From assembly GCA_028386065.3 (NCBI GenBank), contig JAKUCV010006623.1, forward strand, positions 62,001 through 126,000: a stretch of 64,000 nucleotides of DNA, written 5' to 3'. This stretch comes from Turnera subulata (Eukaryota; Streptophyta; Magnoliopsida; Malpighiales; Passifloraceae). Below the pieces are notes generated by a model that was not told the origin of the DNA, did not search any database, and saw only the letters and a list, made by a program, of their open reading frames with translations. A program made the position numbers and the translations under genes. This document shows, piece by piece, positions 36,426-48,500 of the stretch (position 1 is its first letter; each line of letters opens with the position of its first letter).

Positions 36426-37755
36426 CGTCTCATTTTTGTTGCCCTCATGTTTTTCTATTTTTAAATAGGCGGAGAGAAATGCCAATTCAATTCTCTCATT
36501 TTGTATTCTTTTTTCATTCTTTATGTTAGAAGATCATGTTATTTTCACAAAAAACTCAATGAGAAAGAAAAGGAAAAAGACACAAAAATTTAATGAGGTT
36601 CGGCCAATGTTATCTACGTCTTCGGACAAGAATAGAGAGAGTTTTTTTATTATGATGAATGATAACACAATACGGAACCTGTTCACAGTCTCCATATGTA
36701 AACCTGAAAACTCGTAAACTGAACTGCTGGGTCCTAACATAGTTACATAGTTAATAACAAGCCCACAAACTCAAACCACAAACTAGGTCCACCAGAATTC
36801 AAGGCATAAATAACAACAAATTTTTCCCTTAACTTGAATTATCTTCATCTACGAGAATAACAACCCTCTGTCTTGTCATAGCCCTCTCAAGTGCATTACT
36901 GCGTAATGCATATACCAAGCAAGTCTAAGCAATGCCACATCGGATAGAAAGAAGCTAAGTGAGTAATGTATAAGTGAAGTGGAGTCACATACCTAATACT
37001 TCAAGATTTTGGGTTACCATGTGGTGTTCTCGTCATGCACGGAGCTCACTTGGGCCTAGCGTATTTTCTCCCCTGTTTTCGAGCAACTCCCGGTCCTAAC
37101 ATTTTCCTCCTCACACTTTTTTCCTTTCCAATTTTTCAACAATTTTTTCAACAAATTGGGCTATTAAGAATCTGACAGCTTACTTGATAAAAAATAAATA
37201 TTAATTGCTAGATGAGAATGAATTTATTATAAAAAGTGTCACTTTGGATATTTAGTAATTACAAGTCGGCTAGCTTGATTAAAAGTGTCACTTTCCTAAA
37301 ATCAGACTAGTACAAGTCAAGGGCCTATAAAATGACAATAATTTTTGCTAACTTCATAAAAGAAAGAAAAAGAAAACCTTTAATACGCCCCGAGCATGCT
37401 TGGTTTACAAAGTTAGAAAAGGAAAAAACTTTAGCAAAGCTTAAGTCATTTTTCCATGCCTGCAATGTGATAAAAAGCTATCTTGTTTTTGCTACCATTG
37501 ACTATCACAGTGTTGATTAAATTTCAACTCTTGTACTTAATCTGGTGAATTGTATAGTTCAATCGCCTTTCGGGCCCAACACATTTAGCAATCATCATTA
37601 AAGATGTTCTTGTTCTTCTTTTATGGGCAAGAGGACACACAGATCAAACATCTTGTCGTTATTGGTAGCAAATACATGTTGTCCTCTTGTAAATTCAAGA
37701 AAGAAAGAATATGTTCATCCCTTTTGGATTGAAATTCATTAGAAAAAAATTCTTT

Positions 37756-37798
37756 TAGATGTATGCGGTTTTTTTTTATGCTATAGATGTATGCGGTT
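37756..37798. repeat. Micro-insertion with 15-bp direct repeat
   Basis: tagatgtatgcggtt occurs at 37756-37770 and 37784-37798. The 13 bases between are tttttttatgcta, which reads TAGCAT plus seven A on the minus strand. Confidence 0.7.
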
Positions 37799-38854
37799 CT
37801 TGCACTTCCAAGTTGATAAACGTTCATCCAAATATTTCCCATGCATGTCTTGCATTTACACCGTTACAGTATTTTAGTGTGTAAGATTACTGCGTTATGG
37901 ATGACATTTTCTAATTTATATGGTGAAAAACAATTCTTTCTTACTTTTTGACAAACTCTTTGTTTCTTCTGCCAAACCCATCGCACCGTTTAAAAAAATG
38001 CCATTTAAGTTCTGTATTCTATTTGTCATCTTTAATGGTATTTCTATTTGTGCTAAACAGCCAGCACTACTCTCAGTGAAATTTAAACACCGCAATGATG
38101 TACTAAAAAATAGCAAAAAAAATACTGGAGCCAATGAAATGAAAATTTTCAGCAGGCTATGATTAAATGGCAAGTACTTGACTTCACTAACTTCAACAAA
38201 GCATATGAAGTAACATAAAGCTAAGCTCAAAGTGCAACAAAGAATCTTACTAAAAGCTATATGATGGAGTCTAGTAGCAGACACTAATGAATGAGTAGTT
38301 ACTTTTTGACCAAAAAAACTTGGTGTTAAACATATCCAAGAGGTCAATGAGGGAACCCATGAAAGGTAGTTTAAAAGCTTGGAATCCTATGTGACTTTTA
38401 AGTGTAGCTTGCTAGATTTTACGGGTTATAAGTTCATTAGATTATGCAAAGTTAACCCTATCCGCTGATTAAAGCACATATAAACAATTATTGTAGTAGG
38501 ACTCCTTGAAGAAATTAGAGTACCTTAATCTTACTTTAAATCCAGTTCGTCGTTGCAAAGTACAGATGTGAATAGTCATTTTCCCCTTTTCTCAATTACA
38601 ATAATGCCGTGTCATCATCAACATTAACTATCATAAAACACCAGCTCAAGCATTCATATATTAGTAACGGGAAACAAAACAACTTTAAGTTAATGAGACC
38701 AAAAAATGGAGGAAGTTGTTTGTCAAATTTCCAAGAGTGTTAATCTCAGAATCCAAGCAATTGTAACTTCAAGTGACTGTCTCTAGATACCTAAATCATT
38801 TGTAAAGGAAAATTAACATCTCCAAAACGTGAATGTCCATGACCCAACAATATT

Positions 38855-38908
38855 AAACTTCCTAGGTCAATACTTCTCAAAAAAAAAAAAAAAAAACTTC
38901 CTAGGTCA
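38855..38908. repeat. Poly(A) micro-insertion with 15-bp direct repeat
   Basis: aaacttcctaggtca occurs at 38855-38869 and 38894-38908. Between the copies are 24 bases, atacttctc followed by an A-run, a tailed insert on the plus strand. Confidence 0.75.
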
Positions 38909-39538
38909 TTCGCATGGAATGTTTAAACACAAATCTAGGAATTAGTGGCTACCATATATATCGCTGTAAATAAGTTTTAAATTATTATTTATATGCCAAA
39001 AAGAAGGTTCAAAACCATTGAGACGGGCTATAAACACCATATTTTAAGGTTTTGGATTAGGAGGTGATGGTTTGGTCTTCCTTGATTATTGACATGAAAA
39101 ACGAGAAATTGTAAATTTAATACTTATTCAAGAGAATCAAGAGGAAAAACTATTCCATCGCAATGACATATCTTATCGGCAGTAAACTAGTATCATGAAG
39201 TTGTTTTTAAAGAATTTGAACTCAGATTGTCTAGAGCCGAGACAAAAAATCTTCTGTGAATGTGGCATTCAAATTGGTCTCGATCAAAACACACACACAG
39301 GGGCGAAACCGAATCTCTTACATGTATATTTTTGAATTCTACATGTAGTATTCTATGATTGCCTTTCTTTACATCATTTTACAAGGTGATAGCGCACCAT
39401 GTTCCATAGTAAAAATGATGCCACAGAGATCCTTCCACTAAAAACAGTAATCACAATAATCAGCACATACGTTGGCGAGGATTCAGATTTGAATTTTGGC
39501 TTCATTATTGGGGATATTCGCACAATATATATTTAATC

Positions 39539-39577
39539 AAAATTGGCACTTTTTTTTTTGGTGAGAAAATTGGAACT
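39539..39577. repeat. Micro-insertion with 12-bp direct repeat
   Basis: aaaattggcact at 39539-39550 and aaaattggaact at 39566-39577 (one mismatch) flank tttttttttggtgag. On the minus strand the insert reads CTCACC plus nine A. Confidence 0.65.
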
Positions 39578-40372
39578 TTCTTTACTGTCTCATATATTCT
39601 TGGGGCTATAGATATGCATCTGATTCTAACATTATTGAGATAGGTTGTACTTATGGGGTGTCTTTTTGGAGATATGTCACTTGTATGATTCGTATCGTCC
39701 CAAAGACAAGTGTAAGTGGCTAAATTCTCAAAAAAATATTCTTTGAATCTATTAATCCTCCATTATTTGGTTAGACAAAATATATAGTGTTGTGGTCCTG
39801 CCCATGAAGAACTCCTTTAATTAATCACTTTTCAGAGATGGGCAATGCACATATTTACGTTATCAAGTCAAATATTCCTTGTACCACACTAATATAAAGA
39901 CGAAGAAAAGCAGATCGGGAACTGAAGAACATCGCACAAAGAAAAGAGATGCGAATCAAGCACATAATCAACAAGGAGAGAAGTCTCATTAGCTAAGCAA
40001 AATGAAAGCACACCTTAATGACTAATCATTAATTAAGGACGGAAAGACACTAATTATCGGATGGTACCATAAAGCTGAATCTAAGAGGCCTTGCAAAATG
40101 CTAGACATTGAATTTTCTCTTCAAGTTCTAAGGTGATCTTGGCCACGAGAAAGATACAAATTTCCAAAATAAAGAAACGAAACCATAAACGAGGCAAAAA
40201 CGGGTGATTCGGAGATATGAAGTGAATTCTCCTGGTTCTCTCCTTGAACGTACCTGAAATAAGTTTCACTTAATCAGACATTGTCCTGACGGTAATAAAC
40301 AAACTGTAAATTTGACACAGGCCTTAATGTTAAAATTATAAGGTACTCACTTGCACAAGAATGAGAAATGCA

Positions 40373-41031
40373 TTAGTGATACGAGGACTTATTGCTACCA
40401 GACTCCCTTGGTGCATTGCACCTGTAGCATTCGGTCCTGCTAGCAAAGTTATGTTCATTGCAACCAGACCTGTAAAACAAGTAGTCTGAGTAAAGATCTT
40501 TATAAACCAATTAACTTATTGCTTGTTATCAACATGTCACGGTATCTTTCTGGGGTCACTACAAGATTAATTATGTTATATAGTAATGAATAATGTATGT
40601 ATATAGTGATTATATATAAATATCGACCTGGTGCAAATCCAGTCTCCAGATTTCCATCCTGGGCGGCTAGTGCTTCCTCCGCCACCGAATCCATAACCCC
40701 TGAAAGCCCTGGAGGACGACATGTCGGCGTCGAATGATCCAGCAGAAGAAGAGTGATCATCCTTGGACACACCACACTTGAAGCAGGTAGAGCGGCTGGC
40801 AAAGTTGTGAGCTCCACAGTTGCCAACCGTGCAATACCAGTCGCCTGGCCTAACATCAGGACCCGTGAACCCAAAAGACGACGAGCCACCTCCCCTACCT
40901 CCTCCAAAGCTTCCATAGAGGTCACCCCTCTCTCCTGGCCTTGGCTCCCCGCAGCGCTGGCAAGAGTCTCTTCTTTGGAAGTTGAGGTGTTGGCATGCCC
41001 TACAGTTCCAGTCCCCTGGCCTCCCGCTCAT
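40373..41031 (-). CDS. RanBP2-type zinc finger protein, three fingers
   Basis: Two coding exons, 40628-41031 and 40373-40469, give 166 residues. Three RanBP2/NZF fingers are seen: GDWNC..C (about 6-28), GDWYC..C (about 64-87) and GDWICTRSGC..C (about 129-155). Each has the W-x-C start, NF and the paired Cys. The linkers are rich in Gly/Ser. It closely resembles Arabidopsis At3g15680/At5g25490-type proteins, whose fingers bind single-stranded RNA or ubiquitin in the wider family. A 5' UTR intron at 41044-41263 and a 3' UTR intron at 40254-40350 are supported by consensus sites. The latter starts only 22 bases after the stop codon, too close to be expected to trigger nonsense-mediated decay. 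The frame extends a few codons upstream of the chosen ATG but has no other ATG. Confidence 0.92.
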
Positions 41032-41263
41032 CTTCGATCTCTTCTGCAAACCAAAAAAGAAACTTTAAGAGAAAATGAATTTATGTACAATATATATAAG
41101 GGAAAAAACGGTATGACCCAATTAGAGACAAGTCACTAGCTATATATAACTAGCTAGACTTGAAATTATGGATGAGGGAAGCAACTTAATTTGGATGGCA
41201 GATGGATTTAATTAGCGACAGTAGAGATATGCATTGTATTTAATGAAGTGGACGTTGTCTTAC

Positions 41264-44200
41264 CTATAGAAGAAGCAGAGTTTTGAAAAAGGGAATAACA
41301 GCAAGCTGGTTGGTATAAGAACAAACAGATTAATGTTCAATGGAACTTGGGATTTAGTTGTTGAGGTTAAGGTGGTTTATATAGTTGTCCAGACCTCGGT
41401 AATGGGTAACCAATAGAGGGGTAGGGCTTTCTTTCTTTTTCATATTCTTCACTTTGGCTCCTTGAACAAGGGAATCAAATAAAAGTCTATCTTGAAAAAG
41501 AGAAAGATAATTTGAAATTATGTCTTAAAGTGTTAAACAATTGAGATGGTAAATAACACAGTCTTGGGCGTTCCAACGAGAATTTGCCGTACAGGGGGCA
41601 AGTAGGGACCGGGTATATATGGTTAATTTTACCCGCTCAAGAATTAAGCTATCTCAAGCATGAGTCTTAATTAGAACATAAACATGGCATTCCACTCAAT
41701 GTATTTGATCAAATAATTAAACAATTAATTATGTTCTTTTTTTTTATATAAAATATAAACAATTAATTTTAACCAAAGAGAAATGCCCTTTTTGACCAAC
41801 GGAATTTAGGGCCCTCCTCACTCAGGTGCTATCTTTAACTAAACACAATTAAAGTTCATGCAACTGGAGGGAATGTCCCTTGTGTGATTCAAGATTGGAT
41901 AAGGAGGAACAAAATTGGCTACTCTTGCTAGAACACTTTTCTTTTTGGTGTGGGGAACGCGTAGCTTACCCAGACAAATTGAATATTCTTCATACTCAAA
42001 AATCATAGAGAGTGATCTAGCCCCTTAAATATTCTCTCATTTAGAGGGGACATGTCTCCTTCCACTCATGTATATCTGCAAGGAGTAAGAACCCACTCTT
42101 GACAGATATATTTAGGAATTGCTTTCCAATTTTGAATATTCTCTTTTCTGTTGGTTCTCGAATTTATATGTGTTTATGTGAAAAAGAGTTCAAAGACGGA
42201 CTTTATTTTTGTTTCTTCTTTCTTGTGCTGTATCCTTCTTTAATTTTCCAGTCGCTTGCGTTGCCAACGGATAGTAGGTGTAGAGATTTGCAGGGCTAAA
42301 GTGCAAATTGAAAACAAATAGATTCTTCACCTTTAATTTTTGTGTGTACATATAATATTAGCTAGTATATTTCCTAAATGGGGCAAGTATATGAATCTAT
42401 ATATTCTAACCTTCTAGAGCGTATCTTTTTCTTTCTGGCCTATGATGTTAATTATTGAGCATCTCGTCTTTAATCATTCGCTCATATTCTGATCTTCTGA
42501 TATCTTCTGTATTATTGTCAATCCAAGACATTCCAACTTAATTTGGAATATAATTTGTGCAAATCTTCCTACACTACACTGGCATATTTTGGCAACATGA
42601 CCCAATTTTTCCTTAAATAAATGAATTCATGTTAATATAATTACTCTTCTTTTTCTTGGTAGAATTTAATTACTCTTCACCTTGGGCAGACTGCAGAGCC
42701 CATAAAAAGTACGTACGTGGAAGGAAAAAATATTTTATTTCGCCCACTCGTGTATGTCAGTTTTGGTAATTTAGAGGCAGATATGGTGAACCTACGGAGA
42801 TGGACGAAGCTAAAGTAAAAGTTGCATGTCTATGATTTCGAGGAACGTCCCTTCTGTTTTCAGTTTTCTTTATCTTCTCTTTTGCATTTCTTGATTGAGG
42901 ATACACGTTCATGCAGTCTCTCTTCTGGAAATTGTTAATACCCAATTTAAGGGGAATAAGGTTCAAAATTAAAGGAAGGGAATGGTGGAGTTTCGATAAA
43001 GATAGTTCGAAGATGATGATGGAAAGAGAAGTCTTCGAGGTCCTAATTTTGACCAGTCTTTTTCTTTCTTCATGCATGCATTGTAATGGCTTTTTCATGG
43101 TCGTTTTTTCTTTTTCCTCCTGCTTGCTCTATATCGTTACTCTTTGATTTTATTTTTGAACCGCCGTGCTTTTCTTAGTCTTGAAGAGAAGAACAATATG
43201 GGGAAATAATTAAAAAGGAACTTAATTAATAATAACAGTACTTAAAGAGCAAGAAGATCACACCAACCCACCATCTTCTTGGGCAATGGTAAAGAAGGCT
43301 GTAGCAAACTGTGAAAAAGCAAAAACAAAAAGGGGACTACTACTGATTCGATTCTCTTTGGGAAATGCTTCCATGCATGACGACCATGACCAAACCCCAA
43401 TCTGCTCCAAACGTATACATGCTTTAATCCACTTTCTCTTTTCAATCTCCCCAATTACAATGTGCCAAAACATCAATTGCTGGGCTACCTACACAGCTGC
43501 CTCATAATACAATTTGAATATAGAATTACCATACATATCTGGGATTGGATCCATTTTCCTTTCGGCAGCGTAAATACGCTACGAGTGTCACTTCCAACAT
43601 CTCTTTTACACCCTTCAGTGTGTAATTGCCGCTTTGTTGATTTTGTTACCACCCACATTTTTTACTTAATCAACGGGAACCAAAAAAAAAAAAAAAATTG
43701 CGTTGGTAAATGGTAAAAGGATTAATCAAATGAACAAACACATGCATTAGAATCACCTAATTTGAGCTATGCCTCGACACTCTTCCTCCAACGTTTTCTT
43801 TCTTACGGAAACTAGGAATCACTTGCTAAAAGAAACATCATCGCCTTAGCGCGCAGTTTATTACTTGGCGAACTGGATACCTCTTCGAAATTGGTGTAGT
43901 GAATACCGTTCAACCCGTTTGTCAATTCGGGTTGATTAGCTACAAATCCATAGAAATTGAAGACATGAAAAATGAGAGTAGTACTATTGAATGAAACTCA
44001 AGAAAGACACCATTATAGAATATATTCCCTCCAACCCACTGTTTTTGAATTTGTATAGGTATTAAGAAAAATATTGTCTAAGCTAACTTCTAGGAAAAAG
44101 ACATCTAATATAATTAACATATCCTTAAAGAAAGTATAAATTAGTAGAGAGATATTAGGAGACGATAATTTCAAACAATATAGAAAAAGTGCATTAACAT

Positions 44201-45544
44201 GATCAAGTAAAGTTACACATTTGCCATTAATTTGTCATTATAAGAATTCGTACATTTCTTTACTTCTTGTTTATTTCTTTGAACATTGTTAACACGCTAA
44301 GCATCTTTGTATCTCATATATTTCTTCTAATGTTGTTAACATGCCAAACATATTTTTTTGGTTGAAAGGTTGAGGGGAGGCTCCCTCAGTCCAGGGCCAG
44401 GGCAAACCACCGGGCTCAGCGGTCGGTGGGGTTCGAACTTTCAACCTAATGGGAGTACTTACTGAACCTCAACCAACTAAACCAACCGTCGTTGGCAACA
44501 TGCTAAACATATTTAGTTTCGTTACGAAATATTGATAATAAGAATCCGAATTGAATTTTTATTGTATATATTATAGGTAAATGTATAAGAAAAATTCTAA
44601 ATATAGTTGCATTTGTATTAGCTAATCGTACACATATGTTCTTTCTATTTATTTTGCCTCATCATAAGAATTATGTGCGGATACTAATTAAATTATGGTA
44701 CTTATTTTACAAATGGCAACTGCTAACTATTAATTTATTTGATATAATAAAAATATAAAACTCATTATATGTTTGTAATGATAGGTTTTGGAAAATCATT
44801 AATTACATAAAAATAAAATATAGTCTTTACAAAAATCTAAAATACTCATAATTTTATTGTTTTATTACTGCGACATGAAAAGCATATATGTAGTAGGAAT
44901 GTTAAAATTCAAATTTCAATTTAATTGTACTTGTGTTTGGGAGAGAAGATGTAATTGAAGATAATGATATTCAAAACACACACAGTTAGTTGGAAGTTTA
45001 AGTTGAAACTAAGATTTTGATAAAATAATTGAAACTAGCTTTACTTTGAATTTAAAGTACTCTGGAGTCTGGATTGAGATAGGAGGCGTGCATGGGAAAA
45101 TGCTTCCCTGTATTTCAACTACAGAAAAGCACTTAAATTCCCAGTAACGCAGGCCCAATAACAAACATCAGTGATAACCCAACTTCAAAACAAACACAAG
45201 AAGAGAAGCCCAAACCAGCCCAATGTGAAAACTTACAACAAAACCCAAACAGTAAGGAGGAGTAAAAGGCCACTAAATGATGTTCCCGCTCGGTATTTAA
45301 AAACCCGCCGATTTAGCCTACGTCTCTCCTAAAGAGGAAATAAGGATTGTACTATCCATAAAAAAACCTTAAAATGGAAAATAAGGAAAAAACACAAGGC
45401 AACAAATGCAATCCCATTTTCTTTTTCTCTTTTTATTTCTACAAATCAGTTGCAGGCATACAGAGATTAAGGGAAGAGAGAGAAAAGACCAAAATTGCAG
45501 AAAGTAGCCTTTGTGTTCTACCTTAAAATTAGGGTTTCAGTCCC
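41264..45544. other. Intergenic region, one SINE
   Basis: The part next to 41264 is the 5' leader and promoter of the zinc-finger gene. The rest is AT-rich. Several 60-110-residue frames on both strands (for example 42757-43098) have no recognisable content. A clear SINE lies at 44338-44514. The last 200 bases are the CT- and A-rich leader of the CPP gene. Confidence 0.5.
44338..44514 (-). mobile_element. tRNA-derived SINE with 18-bp target duplication
   Basis: On the minus strand the 141-bp body (44356-44496) begins GACGGTTGGTTTAGTTGGTT, an A-box-like start. It has a B-box-like AGTTCGAACCCC at about 44425-44436, and it ends CAACC plus an A-run. It is flanked by aacatgccaaacatattt (44338-44355) and aacatgctaaacatattt (44497-44514), one mismatch in 18. 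These are all the hallmarks of a tRNA-derived SINE. Confidence 0.85.
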
Positions 45545-48500
45545 ATGAATTCTCCTGAAGTCATCATTACCACCACCACTGCTACTGCCTCCTCCAATTC
45601 ATCCCCAATTCCTCTTCACTTGGAGTAACTTTGTTTCCGGCTCTTGCTTCACTTCAATTCTGTGTTGGTTTCTCATTTTGCGCTTTGTTTTTGGACAAGG
45701 ATTTTGTTGCTTTAAACTGTATGTTTTGTGCATTAGCAGGAACTGTGTGTTTTCTGTGAAGATCTTGTCCTAAATTTTGTAATTATTGCTTTGCTGGCTT
45801 GTTTGGTGATGGATGGGACCTCTACTTGGCCTCAAAGTAGGGTACTTGTAGGATTTTGTGTTAGGATGAAGAATTAGGCACCGTGGTTGAATTTTGTGTT
45901 GTGGGTGTGCGTTTGCGGTGTAATGTGAAGTTGGAAGTGGGAGTGGGATTTGGGTGGTAGTTTTTATCCGGTGATGCATTGTATAATGAGCCCTCTTTTA
46001 TCACTTTGGATTGTGTACTTCTCTATGTTGCATGATTTGGTCGTGAAGAGATGAATTTGTTTTACTAGAGTTGTAGATTTCATAAAAGAGTTGTAACATA
46101 TGTTGTTGTATTCTCGGAATGGGAAATACATAAGTGAGTTTTTTTGGCCTGTCTTATGAGTGGTTCTGCATTTTTTTATACTCGTGTGCAAATGTGTATG
46201 TAGTTCTTCACCTTTGCTGGATTGAATTTTGCGGTCTAATTGTACAATCAATCCGTCACCTCCGAGGAAGTTGCGCCTGTTGCTGGCGAATTCGTAGGCT
46301 TGGATTCTACTTTTGTAAATTACCACATATAATAGCAGACACTGAAACAGCCTAGGGACACAGGTTTGAAATGCTTTGACTTGCAATTTTGGACGTAAGT
46401 TGTGGTTTCATTGCAGTTTTCTTGACAATCGTTTTATCCAATGGCAGGTCTCTATGCAATCCGACATTGGGATATGCGGGAACACTGATAGAAACAACAA
46501 ATCTGCTGATGCTGTAGATGATTCGAGGAACTCTGTTGCCTATTCGAGCAGCAGATCGATGAATGACACTCACAAGGAGAATGATGATGCAAACTCCACG
46601 AGAGATCAAACTGGCACTTCTTCAGATTGTATAGATAAATGCTTACCCAACCCTGTAGCAGTGGACTGTAAAAACTCTGAAGTTTTGGTACATCAAGATG
46701 TGATTTTTCTTGATGATGCTCACCAATTAACAGTAGACAGTTATGGAGACAAGAATAACTGCTTGAGTACAAAAGTAGATGTGTCCCAAACCATGTCTGG
46801 ACAAGCTGAAGAGGATTCTCTGCGGCAAACAGCATCTGAAAGTGAGCCGCTGAAAAATAAAGAACTAGATGATAGTAAGCGGCCATCTGATGAGTGCCCA
46901 AGTTTCGAGCCTGATTTACCAGTGGACGATGCTTCGAGGAAGCAACAACCTGAAACTTCAAGGGTTCAGGTAACCACTTTTGTTACAGTATGACATGACA
47001 TGGAATCCTGATTTATACAGGTTCACATGTTATACTAATCTTTTTCTGACGCTGTGGAACAGAGAAGTTCATTTCTATTTTCAATCGCATGCTAAAACTT
47101 TCCAGATTGTTCAGGCACATCAAGATTATTGCGAGGATGCAGAAGCTCAATTATGTGGAATTGGACAAAAGGTACTTCCCAATGATCTACAGTTATAATT
47201 AACTCCATATTTGCTCAATAACCTGCTTATTTATTGTATTCATTTCTCAAAAAAGATTTCGATCTGACAATTTTTTTGGGGGTTAGTTCAGCCTTGCTAA
47301 GATCTGCCTCATTTCATCATAGTTCGTATTTATCGTTTCAACCTTTTGGTGACTGCAGTTATATGTCTCACCGCTTTTTGCTTCTTTGCTGTGCTAATTG
47401 ACAGTGTCCTAGGCAGATTGTGATAGGAATTCTGAAAGGAAGAATTTCAAAATCTTTAAAATTTGGGGAATCACATGCTAGGGTTGTTATTGTTTGATAA
47501 GAGTTAGTCAACAAAGCTTGCAGACCCTAACTTTTTGGTAATACAGCATCGTCGTTTTCTACAACTCTCCTTTTATGAGACCATATGAATGTGATGGGTA
47601 TTCTTTTTTTGTTTCGGGGTCTTAATCTTCATAGTTATGCTTGGTGGGTCCATTATGTATCTACGTTATGATATCTTCAAAGTGGTCTATTACGTATCAC
47701 ATTTGCTTCAAAAATACTTTTTACTTTAAAAATACTTTTACTTTGGTCATCAGTCCCTATTACACTTTTCTTTACCCTGTAGAATAACTATGATGGTATA
47801 AGCAGGCCAGTCAGCTACAGCGTGGCATGAGTAGACGCTGCCTTCAATTTGAAGATGCTCAATCCCAAGGTACCTTGCCGAGCAGTCATTCACCAAGTTC
47901 AACAAATAATACAGCTAGTTCAAGATCACCAGCTCACACGAGAGAACTGGAGAGCTTGGATTCCTTGCATGGAGGTTTAACTTTCTCTTCTAGAATGAAT
48001 CAACCTAGGGCTGCCACATTTCCCCTTCAAAATATTGGAAAGCCCTTGCCTGTATCCAAGCCATCAGGTATTGGCTTGCATCTAAACAGCATTGCCAATA
48101 CTTTGCCAATGGGCCAAAGTGCTACTGTAAGTATAAAAACGACACCTAGCATGAGCTCTCGTTTAGGAGAGAATAGAAACAGTTGCCCAAACTTACCCAA
48201 TTTCATAGAGACAATGTCAATAGCTCCCGAAGACAGGATACCTGAAAGAAGGGGTTCGCTGGCTACAAGCTCAGCCATCTCTGAGTCTTTTATCAGTGAG
48301 GAATCTTTAAATATGTTGCAACAACTTGACCATCAGACAACACCACAAAATAAGAGGAAGTTTGATTCGGAACTTGCCGACAATTTTGAAGAGTTCAATC
48401 AATCAAGACTCAAAAAGCAAAGGCAAGAGTGAATGCCATATGTTGAGTTGACTACTTTGTTCTTTTCATGTTTTAGCTAGGCTGCTGACCATTTATAAAA

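Larger units (their letters stand above)
36426..40080. other. Repeat-rich intergenic region
   Basis: No credible gene. The stretch at about 36580-37101 contains words common in plant retroelement debris (aatgaggttcggccaatg, and gccacatcgg followed by atgtataag and ending ggtcctaaca). It may be a solo-LTR remnant, but I could not define its ends. Three tailed micro-insertions are listed separately. Confidence 0.4.

Noticed and set aside
36884..37101. snRNA-type promoter (gccacatcgg followed by a TATA-like word)
   Set aside because: It is one base off the plant USE consensus, but no snRNA follows. The context looks like LTR debris, where this word is common.
43684..43698. A-run as a seventh micro-insertion
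   Set aside because: No direct repeats flank it.
44356..44496. tRNA gene on the minus strand
   Set aside because: It has A- and B-box-like words but no cloverleaf. The A tail and target duplication identify it as a SINE.
47700..47745. Short direct repeat aaaaatactttt in a CPP intron
   Set aside because: The copies are adjacent with no tailed insert, so simple slippage in AT-rich DNA is enough.
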